64,000 nt of DNA from contig JAFXZI010000014.1 in the NCBI GenBank assembly GCA_017541325.1, positions 1 through 64,000 on the forward strand. Reading direction: 5' to 3'. The translations under genes were made by a program, and so were the position numbers. The notes beneath the pieces are model-generated. The model saw nothing but the letters and a program-made list of their open reading frames with translations, was not told where the DNA came from and made no database searches. This document shows positions 53,041 to 63,449 of the stretch, piece after piece; the first letter of the stretch is position 1; each line of letters opens with the position of its first letter. This DNA is from Bacilli bacterium. Its GTDB lineage: Bacteria; Bacillota_I; Bacilli_A; RF39; UBA660.

Positions 53041-54563
53041 CTTTTAAATATTTTTCTAATTATACTCTTCATTAAATCTAAAAAGTATTTAAATTCCTCA
53101 GTATTATGAAATAGTATAAAGAATATTAAATTAGGAATTAATACACACATTAGACACTTAAATATAAATATTAATAATACTGGTCCAGTAAGTAAACTAA
53201 GTAAATAATACATTATATAGGCTAAAGCAATAGTAAAGATCATTCTTAGAATATATTCCATATAATATTTAGAAACACTTACTTTAAACCCATCTTTATA
53301 AAGAATAAATACTTCTATCCAGAAAGGAAGTGTAAAATAACTAATTAAAGTTCCCAAAAATACTCCAAGTACTCCTAATTTTATAGATAGAATAATAGAA
53401 ATACCAATATTAGCTATTGCTTCATAAATAGTTATATATCTATCTTTATAAAAGATTCCACTAGCTTCTCTAAATGAATTAACTACTTTTCTCATTACTG
53501 TAAAATAGAATATTAATACTAAAACTAAGACTATTTCTATATTAAATATATATTCTTTTCCCGCTATGATTTCAATAAAATCATTAAATAATACCATTAA
53601 ACATATTGAACAGAAAAAAGCAATCCAGAAAGTAGCTAAATTAGCTTTGTTAAATAATTCTATTCTTCTTTTTTCATCTTGGTCTACCCAAAAGTTTCCT
53701 ACTCCAGGAGTAAGAGATGTATATACTTGATTAATTATCATATATAGTGCATACATAACTAAGTAATAGTTAGAATAAAAACCAACCGCTTCCAAACTAA
53801 CAAATTTAGATATTACAAGGTTATCAGTAGAATTAACTGCTACTCCACCTACTTTTTTTAGCATTAATGCTTTAGTGTTTTTAATTATTTCTTTAGTATC
53901 TTTCTTATCTAATTTCTTAACATTCTTTTCTTTTAAGAATGGATACATTTTATCAGCTTTTTTAGATAATGCCCAGTTAGAAATAATAGTTAAGATAACT
54001 TGAATAATTAAATATCCAAAATAATCATGTGACATAAATAAATATATTATTTGTAATACATTCATTAATATATAAAAACTATATCTATAAATAGTTTCTA
54101 TATGTCTATTTTGATCTGCTAAAATAAGATTTCTCTTATATGAAAAGAAATAAGATACTGCAGTATTTGTTACAAATAACATATATATTATTTCTATGCC
54201 TTCGATATCAGGCATATCTTTAATAAAAAATGATAAAAATGGTGTTAAAAGAAATCCGATTGCAAATATAACTACACCTATTACAGAATATACATGTTTA
54301 AATAAAAGCATTAAGGATTTTATCTTTTCATTATCATGTTTTGCAAGTGGTCTATATAAAGAATAAGTTATTGCAGTTCCAACACCAAGTTCAGTTAATG
54401 ATAAAATCGTTAAGATATTTGAGAACAATCCATTTAATCCCAAATAAGTACTATTTAATACTCTAATAAAAACAATACGGACAATAAAACTAGCTATAAT
54501 ACCTAATGTTTGTCCGATAAGTGACCAATATACATTTCTAACCATATTATTTGTTCTAGACAT
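53025..54563 (-). CDS. Polysaccharide/lipid-linked oligosaccharide flippase
   Basis: 512 residues with 12-14 membrane helices and the MOP-superfamily pattern of Wzx-type exporters: 'RNVYWSLIGQTLGIIASFIV' at the start, 'GLNGLFSNILTILSLTELGV' near 43, and a basic C-terminal tail. It would flip lipid-linked glycan across the membrane. No glycosyltransferases adjoin it, so the substrate is unknown. GAGGTG lies before the ATG. Confidence 0.85.
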   Translation of the reverse strand: MSRTNNMVRNVYWSLIGQTLGIIASFIVRIVFIRVLNSTYLGLNGLFSNILTILSLTELGVGTAITYSLYRPLAKHDNEKIKSLMLLFKHVYSVIGVVIFAIGFLLTPFLSFFIKDMPDIEGIEIIYMLFVTNTAVSYFFSYKRNLILADQNRHIETIYRYSFYILMNVLQIIYLFMSHDYFGYLIIQVILTIISNWALSKKADKMYPFLKEKNVKKLDKKDTKEIIKNTKALMLKKVGGVAVNSTDNLVISKFVSLEAVGFYSNYYLVMYALYMIINQVYTSLTPGVGNFWVDQDEKRRIELFNKANLATFWIAFFCSICLMVLFNDFIEIIAGKEYIFNIEIVLVLVLIFYFTVMRKVVNSFREASGIFYKDRYITIYEAIANIGISIILSIKLGVLGVFLGTLISYFTLPFWIEVFILYKDGFKVSVSKYYMEYILRMIFTIALAYIMYYLLSLLTGPVLLIFIFKCLMCVLIPNLIFFILFHNTEEFKYFLDLMKSIIRKIFKRKRIS

Positions 54564-54580
54564 ATCGACACCTCAAAGAA

Positions 54581-54589
54581 ATTATATCA
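54581..54589 (-). promoter_or_regulatory. Extended -10 promoter of flippase gene
   Basis: Minus-strand TGATATAAT: TATAAT at 54581-54586, with TG upstream. It lies between the acyl-CoA ligase terminator and the flippase ribosome site. Confidence 0.5.
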
Positions 54590-54621
54590 TTTCCATATAT
54601 TTTCTACAATTAGCAATAAAA

Positions 54622-54649
54622 AAATAGACATTTGTTGGACAAATGTCTA
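54622..54649 (-). terminator. Terminator after second acyl-CoA ligase gene
   Basis: An 11-bp perfect hairpin TAGACATTTGT/ACAAATGTCTA with T7 on the minus-strand side overlaps the stop at 54647. Confidence 0.88.
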
Positions 54650-56368
54650 AATTTCGTTATCTCTTTTCTTTTTTTCTTCTTCTTCAAGTTTTGTATAAGC
54701 TATTTTACCTATTAAAGTTTTAGGTAATTTATCTCTAAATTCATATTCATGAGGCCATGAATAACGAGCTAAGTTTCTTTCACATAATTCTTTAATTGAA
54801 TCTAGTATTTTATCATTTTTAGGAACTCCATCTTTTAAAACAATAAACGCTTTTGCAACTTGAACTTTATATGGATGAGGTACTCCAATAACACAAGCAC
54901 GTAATACATCAGGATGTGATTCAATAATACCTTCAATATATTGTGGATAAAGATTATATCCAGATGATACTATCATTCTTTTTAATCTATTCTTAAAGTA
55001 AACAAATCCTTCATCATCCATTGAACCCATATCTCCGGTATGAAGCCAAATCCTTCCTTCTTTATCTGGTTTTAATACTTTATTTGTTTGTTCTGGATCT
55101 TTTAAATATCCTTGCATGACAGATGGTCCACAAATAGCTATTTCTCCTTCTTTTCCATGCTTTACTTCTCTATTTGTACCATGTTTAACTATTTTATAAA
55201 GTGTTCCAGGATAGGGAATTCCAATAGAACCAGCACGATAATCATAATATGGAGTTAAGCAACTAGCACCACTACTTTCTGTAAGTCCATATCCTTCTCT
55301 TACTTGAATATTTACTGCACCATGTTCATGTAAGAAGTCATCTACTTTTTTCTTTAAAGAAATAGATAAAGTATCTCCTCCAGAAATAAGTAATTTTAAG
55401 AAAGATAAATCCATTTGATTTATTTCTTCATTTTTTAAGAACGCTTCATATAAAGTTGGTACTCCAATAATAATATTGGGTTTATATTTCTTTAATAAAT
55501 TATCAAATTCTTTAGCATCAAATTGTGGTATTAAAATACTAGTACCACCAAAATATTGAACTGTATGAATACATACTCCAAGTCCAAAAGCATGGAATAT
55601 TGGAAGTATTGCTAAGCACTTATCTCCTGCTTCTAATTTTCCACAAGCATAGAATGATTGAAGAGCACCACTATTAAAATTATAATTTGATAACATAATT
55701 CCTTTAGGGTCTCCAGTTGTACCACCACTATATAGTACAACAGCAGTTTCATCTCCATCAAAATCATCTTTAATTTCACCCCAATATCTTAAAGATAATC
55801 TCATGAATTTTCTCCATTTTATAATACATTTATTATATTCAATATTAGTTTTTCTTCCTCTAGTTAATTTATAACCTATCTTTAAAAAGAAAGGCATAGA
55901 ATCAGCTGGACTTACTAAAATAACATTCTTAACTCTAGTCTCATCTATAATATGATTAATTTTATTAAATGCAGAATCAAGTGCAACTACATAGTTGCTT
56001 TCAGATACATTTAAATAATATTTAATTTCATTTTCAGCTGAAAGTGGATGAATCATATTAGCTACTGCACCTATTTTATTTAATGCATAAAAACTAATAA
56101 TAGCTTCAGGAGTATTAGGCATACATATGCTTACATAATCTCCTTTTTGTACTCCTAATCTTTTAAATGATTTAGCACATTTATTTATTTGTTTTAAAAA
56201 AGCTTTAAAAGTTTTCTTTTTACCAAAATAATCATAACTAATATAATTTAAATGATCTTGAGCAGATTTTTCTAATAATTTATATATAGAACAGTTAGGA
56301 TAATCAATATTTAAACTTTCATCATCATAAAACTTTTTCCATATTCTTTCATCTGTTTGTTTTTTCAA
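54647..56368 (-). CDS. AMP-forming acyl-CoA synthetase (paralogue 2)
   Basis: About 573 residues, a paralogue of the ligase at 25281-27041 with the same motif order: 'YSGGTTGDPKG' near 217, 'YGLTESSGAS' near 358, 'LHTGDMGSMDDEG' near 450 and 'PKTLIGKIAYTKL' near 555. It probably activates fatty acids as CoA thioesters. The start is most likely the TTG at 56368, with GGAG 7 nt upstream; no ATG fits. It stands alone between two terminators. Confidence 0.9.
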   Translation of the reverse strand: MKKQTDERIWKKFYDDESLNIDYPNCSIYKLLEKSAQDHLNYISYDYFGKKKTFKAFLKQINKCAKSFKRLGVQKGDYVSICMPNTPEAIISFYALNKIGAVANMIHPLSAENEIKYYLNVSESNYVVALDSAFNKINHIIDETRVKNVILVSPADSMPFFLKIGYKLTRGRKTNIEYNKCIIKWRKFMRLSLRYWGEIKDDFDGDETAVVLYSGGTTGDPKGIMLSNYNFNSGALQSFYACGKLEAGDKCLAILPIFHAFGLGVCIHTVQYFGGTSILIPQFDAKEFDNLLKKYKPNIIIGVPTLYEAFLKNEEINQMDLSFLKLLISGGDTLSISLKKKVDDFLHEHGAVNIQVREGYGLTESSGASCLTPYYDYRAGSIGIPYPGTLYKIVKHGTNREVKHGKEGEIAICGPSVMQGYLKDPEQTNKVLKPDKEGRIWLHTGDMGSMDDEGFVYFKNRLKRMIVSSGYNLYPQYIEGIIESHPDVLRACVIGVPHPYKVQVAKAFIVLKDGVPKNDKILDSIKELCERNLARYSWPHEYEFRDKLPKTLIGKIAYTKLEEEEKKKRDNEI

Positions 56369-56427
56369 AGTAATCACTCCAAACAAAAAAATTCCTTATT
56401 CATAATAACATATAATACAAAAAAAAT

Positions 56428-56449
56428 AAAGAAAACTTAAGTTTTCTTT
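56428..56449 (-). terminator. Terminator after the 410-residue unknown gene
   Basis: Palindrome AAAGAAAACTTAAGTTTTCTTT followed on the minus strand by a T8-rich tract. Confidence 0.78.
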
Positions 56450-57680
56450 ATATTACTTCTATTGATTCTTCATATGATTTCTTTATTAGATAAAGCATTA
56501 TAGAAGATGCTGATACATCAACTGATGCATGTTTTCCATTCTTTTTTATATATCGATAGAAAATATTACGATATAAATTAATGCTTTCAGTATCTTCTAA
56601 TTTTAGACCATATAAAGTCTTCATAGATACTAAAGTTTCATGTATAATTCTTTCTTTTTTTATTTTTATATTAAATTTCTTATTAAAATCTTTATAGTCG
56701 TTTAATATCTTTTCAGCTTGTTTATATGTAACTCCATATATAATTGAAAAGAATGAAACCTTAAATAATAATAATTGATTATCATCATTCATAAGTGGGA
56801 AATCCTTTAATCTATTAAAAGTATTATTACCAATCTTTTTATATCCCTCTACTCCAAACATCATTGTATTAACTAAATCTTTATCAGCATTATAATCTTT
56901 TTCTAAATTATCTAAACTATTTAGAATAGGAGGTACATTATCAGTATAATATCTATTAATCATTAAATTAAATGAATAATCAATAAGCATTTTTAATTTT
57001 TGTTTATCAGTATCTCTTTTCTTTTTATAAATATATTCTTTATAATAATCCCACAATAATCTTCGGTAATTATTATAATTTAACAAAGAAAGTACAACAT
57101 CAAAGAATTCATTATCACTTGAATAGTTTTCTAAAACATAATTATCCATTAAAGAAACCATTTCTATAAATTTATCATTTCTTGATCTAAGTAGAGCTTT
57201 TACTACTTTACCTTTATCATCACTTTTAAAGACATTTAATAGTAAATTTCTATATGATTCAACACTAAACTTATCAATTACATCTGCTGATAAAAAGTCA
57301 GATACTCTAAATTTATTAGACATAATAAGTTCATCGAATAATTTTTCTCTTGTTAAAAAGATATAATCAATATATTCTTTTTCAGTATCATATAATATAA
57401 ATAAATCTTTTAAATTACCTAAGTCATTTTTTTCTAAACTCATATAAATATATCTATTATTTCTAAAAGATGAAGAAGTTACTATTTGATAAAACTTACT
57501 ATATTGATTCATATTTTTAATAGTTAGTATTCTTTTTACTATAGAACCTGCAATAGATATAGAATATTCATCTGGGTAGTTATTTAAAGCTAAAAGATCT
57601 TGATTCATGATGGAAATAAATTCAGTATCACTTAATGATAATGTTTCATCAATAGTTAAAGATAAAACTTTCTTCTTCAT
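56448..57680 (-). CDS. Unknown helical protein
   Basis: About 410 residues, not recognised. It is soluble and largely helical, rich in Asn, Tyr, Lys and Leu, with no signal peptide, membrane span or nucleotide motif. The repeated helix-turn-helix rhythm is loosely like an alpha-solenoid. GGTGAAG precedes the ATG at 57680; an in-frame Met four codons upstream overlaps that site. It lies downstream of yebC past a terminator. Confidence 0.6.
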   Translation of the reverse strand: MKKKVLSLTIDETLSLSDTEFISIMNQDLLALNNYPDEYSISIAGSIVKRILTIKNMNQYSKFYQIVTSSSFRNNRYIYMSLEKNDLGNLKDLFILYDTEKEYIDYIFLTREKLFDELIMSNKFRVSDFLSADVIDKFSVESYRNLLLNVFKSDDKGKVVKALLRSRNDKFIEMVSLMDNYVLENYSSDNEFFDVVLSLLNYNNYRRLLWDYYKEYIYKKKRDTDKQKLKMLIDYSFNLMINRYYTDNVPPILNSLDNLEKDYNADKDLVNTMMFGVEGYKKIGNNTFNRLKDFPLMNDDNQLLLFKVSFFSIIYGVTYKQAEKILNDYKDFNKKFNIKIKKERIIHETLVSMKTLYGLKLEDTESINLYRNIFYRYIKKNGKHASVDVSASSIMLYLIKKSYEESIEVI

Positions 57681-57726
57681 AACTTCACCCACTTTCCTAT
57701 TCTAAAAATATTTTATCATACAAAAA

Positions 57727-57750
57727 TAAAAAAGAGTATTTCTACTCTTT
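57727..57750 (-). terminator. Terminator after yebC
   Basis: Hairpin AAAGAGTA/TACTCTTT with T-rich minus-strand flank, about 25 bp past the yebC stop. Confidence 0.75.
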
Positions 57751-57774
57751 AATTATTAAACTAGTTTACACTTA

Positions 57775-58494
57775 TTAAGCATCTAAATTATGATATACAT
57801 TTTGTACATCATCAATCTCTTCTAAGGCATCAGCTAAAGCTAATACTTTTTCAGTAGTTTCTTCATCAAGTGTTACAGTATTTTGGGCAATATATGTTAT
57901 TTCACTTGTTATAAATTCTTCTACTCCAATACCTTCAAGTGCAGTTTTAACAGCAATAAAGTCTTCTGGAGAAGTATATATTTCATATCCATCATCAGTA
58001 GAAACTATATCTTGTGCTCCAGCATCAAGTGCAGTCATCATAACTTCATCTTCATCATATTTTGAATCAATCATAATAAAACCTTTACGATCAAACATAT
58101 ATGAAACAGATCCATCTGTACCAAGGTTTCCTCCACGTTTTGTAAAAGTAGATCTTACAAGCATTGCAGTACGATTACGATTATCTGTTAGGCAATCAAC
58201 CATGAATGCCACTCCTGATGGACCATATCCCTCATATCTAATAGATTCATAGTTTTCACCTTCGTTAGACTTAACTGCTTTATCAATTGCTTTTTGAATA
58301 TTATCTTTAGGCATATTATTACTTTTAGCTTTTTCAACTACTAGTCTTAAATTAGGATTAGTTGCTGGATCTCCATTTGTTCCTTTAGCAGCTACATATA
58401 ATTCTTTAGCTATCTTTTGGAATATTTTTCCTCTTTCAGCGTCTAATAATCCTTTTTTTCTGTGAATAGTTGCCCATTTAGAATGTCCACTCAT
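57775..58494 (-). CDS. yebC: YebC/PmpR family protein (TACO1-like)
   Basis: 239 residues. 'MSGHSKWATIHRKKGLLDAE' is the family signature, with 'GYGPSGVAFMVDCLTDNRNR' near 87 and 'RGGNLGTDGSVSYMFDRKG' near 118. Family members act as DNA-binding regulators or as ribosome-associated factors that help translate proline stretches. AAGGAGGA lies before the ATG. It follows tadC by 10 bp, so it is transcribed with the Tad operon. Confidence 0.95.
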   Translation of the reverse strand: MSGHSKWATIHRKKGLLDAERGKIFQKIAKELYVAAKGTNGDPATNPNLRLVVEKAKSNNMPKDNIQKAIDKAVKSNEGENYESIRYEGYGPSGVAFMVDCLTDNRNRTAMLVRSTFTKRGGNLGTDGSVSYMFDRKGFIMIDSKYDEDEVMMTALDAGAQDIVSTDDGYEIYTSPEDFIAVKTALEGIGVEEFITSEITYIAQNTVTLDEETTEKVLALADALEEIDDVQNVYHNLDA

Positions 58495-58504
58495 ATTTTC
58501 CTCC

Positions 58505-59200
58505 TTAACTTAGTTTTAAATATTCTATTATTACCGGTGTAAGAATTAGTAATAATATTAATGGTATATAAAATAATACCGATATAACAGAAACCTTTAC
58601 AGGTATCTTGTTAATGATTGCTTTTATTTTTAATACTTGTCTTTCTCTTATATAATCAATTTGAGTATATATATCTTCAATAATATCATTACCTAAAGTA
58701 TTAGATTCAGATATATGAAGAATAATACTATTTACTTCATCTGATGGAATTCTCTCTCTTAATGAATCAAGTGCTTCGTTAAGACCTTTTCCATATTTCA
58801 TTTCTTCTAAAGTAATTTTAAATTCATTAGATAAATCATTATCTACATTTATAGTTGCAACTTCTATAGAATCAACTATGCTTTTTCCTGATTCTAAGGA
58901 AAGTGCCATTACTTCAAAGAATTCCATAGCATTATACTCTAAATTATCTTTTCTTTTATTTATTGGAATCTCAATTAAATAATAAGTAATTAATTTAAAA
59001 TAAATAAAAGTAATAATCGGACTAAGTAAATATCCCCAATCAAGCATATATAATAACATGAAAAATATAATTAGAGAAGAAAAAGTTCTAAAGTTAAGAA
59101 AGAATATACTACTCATATTACTTTTTCCCATTTTTAATTTCTTTTCAAATTCTTCTATTTTTTTTCGAGGATAAATATAATACCAAAATTTATTTTTCAT
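58505..59200 (-). CDS. tadC: TadC-like inner-membrane platform protein
   Basis: 231 residues, T2SS GspF-like family. Two membrane helices near 35-70 and one at the C-terminus (about 205-228) flank a cytoplasmic helical domain with 'ALSLESGKSIVDSIEVA' near 101 and 'GLNEALDSLRERIP'. With TadB it forms the membrane platform of the Tad pilus. Its ATG overlaps the TGA stop of tadB (ATGA), evidence of coupling and of TGA acting as a stop. Confidence 0.88.
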   Translation of the reverse strand: MKNKFWYYIYPRKKIEEFEKKLKMGKSNMSSIFFLNFRTFSSLIIFFMLLYMLDWGYLLSPIITFIYFKLITYYLIEIPINKRKDNLEYNAMEFFEVMALSLESGKSIVDSIEVATINVDNDLSNEFKITLEEMKYGKGLNEALDSLRERIPSDEVNSIILHISESNTLGNDIIEDIYTQIDYIRERQVLKIKAIINKIPVKVSVISVLFYIPLILLLILTPVIIEYLKLS

Positions 59201-60186
59201 AATTTCACCTCGATGTATACTATTTTTCTAATTATTATTATATAGAATACATATAACATTATTATTAACACAAATGCTAAAAATCCTATGGTTGTAGTAA
59301 ATAAAGTTACAAAGTATGCTGGATTAAGTAATAATAAGAATAAAACTAATATCGGTGGCATTGAAACTAAAATACGATAAACGAATCTAGCTTGAGAAGA
59401 ATTACTTTTAAGTTCTTCTCTTAATTTTTTTCGTGCTAATGCATTTTTTTCAATAGAATCAAATACAGATACAATGTTTCCACCAGTTTTACTTAATACA
59501 CTAATTGAACTAGTTAAGTATGTAGCTTCAACACTTTTTACTCTTTTACTAAATCTTTTAAAAGCTTCTTCTATATCTAATCCAAATTTAATATCTTCAC
59601 TTATACGTTTAAACTCTATAGATATAGGTCCTTGCATCTCTTTAGCAACTAAGTCTATAGCTTGAATAATACTTTTTCCTGATTTAAAAGCATTATTCAT
59701 TATTACTATTGCTTCTGAGATATCATTATCTAGTCTATTATCTTCATATTTTCCAAGTACATATAAATAAATATCATATAAGAAGAATCCTGCTAAGAAA
59801 GATATTAGAATATTTACGATAGTTAGAACATTTTCTTTAGCAAATGAATTACATATAAGTAATAATAAACATAATAATCCTATAAATATTTTTCTACTAA
59901 TGTAATTCATATTTGTAAGAAGTTTTTTACTACCTGAATACTTTATATATTTTTTACTATAATCATCAAATACATGAGTTTTTATTAGTCTCCTAGATAG
60001 TTTTTCTTCTATATTTCTATAACTACTTACTAAAACATCAACAATAGAAAGAGTATCATTATCATAATCTACAGTATAATTATTAAATCTTTTAGTTAAT
60101 TTATAACTGTTATATGATTTTATAAATAACCATACCAATAATAGAATTAAACATATTAACAATAATACTAATAAATATAATTCCAT
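59197..60186 (-). CDS. tadB: TadB-like inner-membrane platform protein
   Basis: 329 residues, GspF-like. The N-terminal helix is at 3-23, a pair near 95-145 and a C-terminal pair near 265-325. The cytoplasmic domain has 'AFKSGKSIIQAIDLVAKEMQ' near 172 and 'SISVLSKTGGNIVSVFD' near 225. It is the partner of TadC in pilus assembly. AAGGAG precedes the ATG. It is preceded by the TadA ATPase gene with a 13-bp gap. Confidence 0.9.
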   Translation of the reverse strand: MELYLLVLLLICLILLLVWLFIKSYNSYKLTKRFNNYTVDYDNDTLSIVDVLVSSYRNIEEKLSRRLIKTHVFDDYSKKYIKYSGSKKLLTNMNYISRKIFIGLLCLLLLICNSFAKENVLTIVNILISFLAGFFLYDIYLYVLGKYEDNRLDNDISEAIVIMNNAFKSGKSIIQAIDLVAKEMQGPISIEFKRISEDIKFGLDIEEAFKRFSKRVKSVEATYLTSSISVLSKTGGNIVSVFDSIEKNALARKKLREELKSNSSQARFVYRILVSMPPILVLFLLLLNPAYFVTLFTTTIGFLAFVLIIMLYVFYIIIIRKIVYIEVKL

Positions 60187-60199
60187 ATTTTACTCCTTT

Positions 60200-61552
60200 C
60201 TATTTTTTCTTAGTTGTAGTCTTTTTAGTAATTTTATTTTTTGCTTTAGATTCAAACATATCTAAAACAATTCCTTTATTTTTAATTTTTTCATATATTT
60301 TTGGTACATTTTCATAAAGAATAAATTCTCCGTTTACTTCTTTATTTTCAGTTATACCATGCTTTAAGAATGCAAATATATCTTCAATAATAATATTTTC
60401 TCCATCAAATCCAGTTATTTCTGAAATATTAGTAACTTTTCTTTTACCATCACTTAATCTTTCAACCGATATTACTATATCAATAGCACTATCTATATAC
60501 CCTCTAATAGCTTTAATAGGCAATTCTACTTCGCTCATAAGAATCATTGTTTCAAGTCTATTTAATGCATCTTTTACTCCGTTAGCATGTAGAGTGGTTA
60601 ATGATCCATCATGACCTGTATTCATCGCTTGTAGCATATCAAACGCTTCTTTACCACGAACTTCACCAACTATTATTCTATCAGGACGCATACGAAGAGA
60701 GTTTCTTACTAAATCTCTTATTGTTATTTCTCCTTCTTTTTCATAGTTTTCAGTTTTAGTCTCAAGTGAAATAACATGTTCTTGTTTAAGACGAAGTTCA
60801 ACTGCATCTTCAATAGTAATTATTCTCTCATCATTAGGAATAGATCCTGAAAGAACATTTAAAAGTGTTGTTTTACCAGAACCAGTTCCTCCACATATTA
60901 AGATATTTAATCTTGCTTTAATACAAGCATCTAAGAAAGTAGCCATATATGGAGTTAATGTACCATTTCCTATTAAACTATCCATATCTTCAACATCATC
61001 TCTAAATTTACGAATAGTTACAACTGGCCCCTTTACTGATAATGGTGGAATAATAGCATTTATTCTAGATCCATCAGGAAGACGAGAATCTACCATTGGG
61101 TTACTACTATCAATAGTTCTACCTAGTGGTTGAATGATACGACTTACTGTTCTTATTATATGTTCATCATTAATAAATGAAACATCATAATCACGAGATA
61201 TTATACCATCTACTTCAATATATATTTCATCAGGAGAATTAATCATTATCTCTGTTACATTTTTATCTTTTAATAATTCTGTAATAGGTCCAAATCCATT
61301 TAATTCATTATTAATAAGATTTTTTAAATAGTCTCTTTGTTCATTTAAAAGATCATATTCAACTGCAATTCTATCTATTACTTCTTCTATATTTTCTTCT
61401 TCTATTTCATGAGAATCAATTAATTCTTGAATAATCTTAATACGTAATTTATCAAGTTCTTCTTTATTCTCAAAAATATCATAATCAGTATTAGTATAAG
61501 TATTGGAACTATTATCTTCTAAATTGAACTCTTCCATCCAACTATTATTCAT
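60200..61552 (-). CDS. tadA: TadA/CpaF secretion ATPase
   Basis: 450 residues, a CpaF-type hexameric ATPase driving Tad pilus extension (and retraction in some species). Walker A '[15 protein letters not shown]' is near 223. The Asp box and Walker B region read '[20 protein letters not shown]', and the His-containing '[15 protein letters not shown]' follows. An N-terminal helical domain spans about 20-95. A Lys-rich C-terminus ends the protein. It overlaps the TadZ gene by 8 bp. Confidence 0.93.
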   Translation of the reverse strand: MNNSWMEEFNLEDNSSNTYTNTDYDIFENKEELDKLRIKIIQELIDSHEIEEENIEEVIDRIAVEYDLLNEQRDYLKNLINNELNGFGPITELLKDKNVTEIMINSPDEIYIEVDGIISRDYDVSFINDEHIIRTVSRIIQPLGRTIDSSNPMVDSRLPDGSRINAIIPPLSVKGPVVTIRKFRDDVEDMDSLIGNGTLTPYMATFLDACIKARLNILICGGTGSGKTTLLNVLSGSIPNDERIITIEDAVELRLKQEHVISLETKTENYEKEGEITIRDLVRNSLRMRPDRIIVGEVRGKEAFDMLQAMNTGHDGSLTTLHANGVKDALNRLETMILMSEVELPIKAIRGYIDSAIDIVISVERLSDGKRKVTNISEITGFDGENIIIEDIFAFLKHGITENKEVNGEFILYENVPKIYEKIKNKGIVLDMFESKAKNKITKKTTTKKK

Positions 61553-62303
61553 AATCTTCCTCCTCTACTAAACTACGTATATTATTACTAAATGTTTCAT
61601 ATTCTTTTTTAGCTTCACCAGTAAATATTTCATTAAAATTAATTATTTTTTCATCCATAACTAATTCATTATAATTATTTATAAATAATTTATTACTTAT
61701 AGAATAATCTAATTTTTTAATTACTGTTTTTATATCATAAATATCATAATTATCTTTAATATCTCGATATGATTTATTTAGTAGTACAACAACATTATCT
61801 ACTTTCATATTTTTAGTTATAGAAATGAAACTCTTATTAATTTCTAAATTATAAGCATCATCTCCAACTATATCTATAATCTTCATACTTTTATCAAAAA
61901 GAAGCATATTAAGTGGGCTTAAAGTATTATTTGTATCAATTACTATATATTCATATGAATACATTAATAAATCTAAAACTTGAGACAATGCTTTTACATC
62001 TATTTTAGATGATAATCTCATATCTATAGGAGCAGGAATAAAAGATAAGTTATCTCTTACATAATAAGTATATGGAGTAGAACTTTCATATTTTTTATTT
62101 CTTAAATCATCACACATATTATAAATAGTCTTTTTAGGTTTAATACCTAGTGCAAAAGCAAGATTTCCTCCATATAAATCTAAATCTATTAAAAGAGTAC
62201 TTTTATTTTTACTTAAAATATCTGCAATCATCATTGAAACAGTAGTTTTACCTACTCCACCTTTCATAGATGTTACAGTTATTATCTTAGCTTTATTCTT
62301 CAT
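61545..62303 (-). CDS. tadZ: TadZ/CpaE-like MinD/ParA ATPase
   Basis: 252 residues. The deviant Walker A 'SMKGGVGKTTVSMM' is near 12, with 'LLIDLDLYGGNLAFALG' near 37 and a switch-like 'VIDTNN'. It lacks the response-regulator-like N-terminal domain of longer CpaE proteins. It probably positions the Tad machine at the membrane. GGAG precedes the ATG. It overlaps both neighbours. Confidence 0.88.
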   Translation of the reverse strand: MKNKAKIITVTSMKGGVGKTTVSMMIADILSKNKSTLLIDLDLYGGNLAFALGIKPKKTIYNMCDDLRNKKYESSTPYTYYVRDNLSFIPAPIDMRLSSKIDVKALSQVLDLLMYSYEYIVIDTNNTLSPLNMLLFDKSMKIIDIVGDDAYNLEINKSFISITKNMKVDNVVVLLNKSYRDIKDNYDIYDIKTVIKKLDYSISNKLFINNYNELVMDEKIINFNEIFTGEAKKEYETFSNNIRSLVEEEDYE

Positions 62304-63081
62304 CTAACCAACTCCTATTTTTATTATAATTATTTATTATATTATTTTCTGTTAATAACATATCATATGATTTTACATATTTAATATTCTTAGTATTAAT
62401 AATTAAATCTCCACTTAAATTATCTATTTCTTTTATAAAGTCTCCATTTAAATATAGACGTGCTTTGTTAGTACCAACTAAATCTATAATATTTCTTTCA
62501 TTAACTGGACCAATTAAAATATCATTTAAATACAGACTATTATTACTTATAAAGAACCTACTATTACCAATCATAAATTGAGTATCATCTAAATTAGTAA
62601 AACCAATTTCTAAAGAATAATTTTCTAAATCAAAATTCTTTATATTAATTACACCATTAATTATGTTGTAGCCTCTACCATCTAAACTATTTACTTCATT
62701 ATTATTTATTTCAAAATACATTAAAATATTACTTGTATATTTTACTTCTTTTTCTGATGTAACAGTATATTTATCCATACCTATAATTTTTCCAAATATA
62801 GGTTTTATATCTTTATGCGTTTTTATATAAATAGATCTGTTTTCTATTTTTACTTCATCTATAACGATATCTTCATCATTTAAACTATATAATAATTTAA
62901 TATCTTCATTAGAAACATCAATCTTTTTATTTAAACTAGTTAAAATATCTTTATTAACGTTATCTAAATAATTTTTATTATAAAACATCAAAGATGAATC
63001 TATAATAAAAGCTAAAGCAAGTGTAATAATAGGTAGTAAAAGTAAGAATAATACCAGTACTTGTCCTTTATTATTCTTCAT
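62293..63081 (-). CDS. TadG/TadE-like pseudopilin with long ectodomain
   Basis: 262 residues. The N-terminus 'MKNNKGQVLVLFLLLLPIIT' is Tad-pseudopilin-like, although the usual Glu at +5 is replaced by a Val/Leu stretch. A 220-residue extracellular beta-rich domain follows ('GRGYNIINGVINIKNFDLEN', 'RLYLNGDFIKEIDNL'), reminiscent of a jelly-roll lectin fold. TadG-like proteins are minor components of the Tad pilus. It overlaps tadE by about 11 bp. Confidence 0.75.
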   Translation of the reverse strand: MKNNKGQVLVLFLLLLPIITLALAFIIDSSLMFYNKNYLDNVNKDILTSLNKKIDVSNEDIKLLYSLNDEDIVIDEVKIENRSIYIKTHKDIKPIFGKIIGMDKYTVTSEKEVKYTSNILMYFEINNNEVNSLDGRGYNIINGVINIKNFDLENYSLEIGFTNLDDTQFMIGNSRFFISNNSLYLNDILIGPVNERNIIDLVGTNKARLYLNGDFIKEIDNLSGDLIINTKNIKYVKSYDMLLTENNIINNYNKNRSWLDEE

Positions 63082-63424
63082 TATTAATAGTCCTTTCTAC
63101 TTTAACACTATATGGATCTTTTATTATTCTATTAATTCCTGGAGTCATTAAATCAACATCTTTAGTAATAATAATTGTTGTAATAGAACCCTTATCAGTA
63201 ATATCAACATTAATATTTTTGTATCCAATACTAGCTAGATATGACTCTATTTCATCATTATCACTATTCTTTTGATATAGTGAAATAACTTCATTACTAA
63301 CTCCTTCTAATTTACTATTTTCAAGTATTATTCTTCCTAAATCTAAAAATGAAAAGAGAAGTAATATTATTACTGGTAATATAAGAACAAATTCAATAAG
63401 TGCTTGACCCTTATTATTCTTCAT
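63071..63424 (-). CDS. tadE: TadE-like pseudopilin
   Basis: 117 residues. 'MKNNKGQALIEFVLILPVII' has the prepilin leader, Gly cut site, Glu at +5 and hydrophobic helix of TadE. A short beta-rich ectodomain follows. First gene of the Tad operon, with AAGGTG before the ATG and an extended -10 promoter about 25 bp upstream. It needs a TadV-type peptidase, which is not in the window. Confidence 0.88.
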   Translation of the reverse strand: MKNNKGQALIEFVLILPVIILLLFSFLDLGRIILENSKLEGVSNEVISLYQKNSDNDEIESYLASIGYKNINVDITDKGSITTIIITKDVDLMTPGINRIIKDPYSVKVERTINNEE

Positions 63425-63449
63425 AATAACACCTTCCCTATCTTACATA

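Noticed and set aside
2114-60186. UGA read as tryptophan (Mycoplasma-type code)
   Set aside because: Trp is encoded by TGG, no gene body contains in-frame TGA, and TGA ends tadB in an ATGA overlap with tadC.
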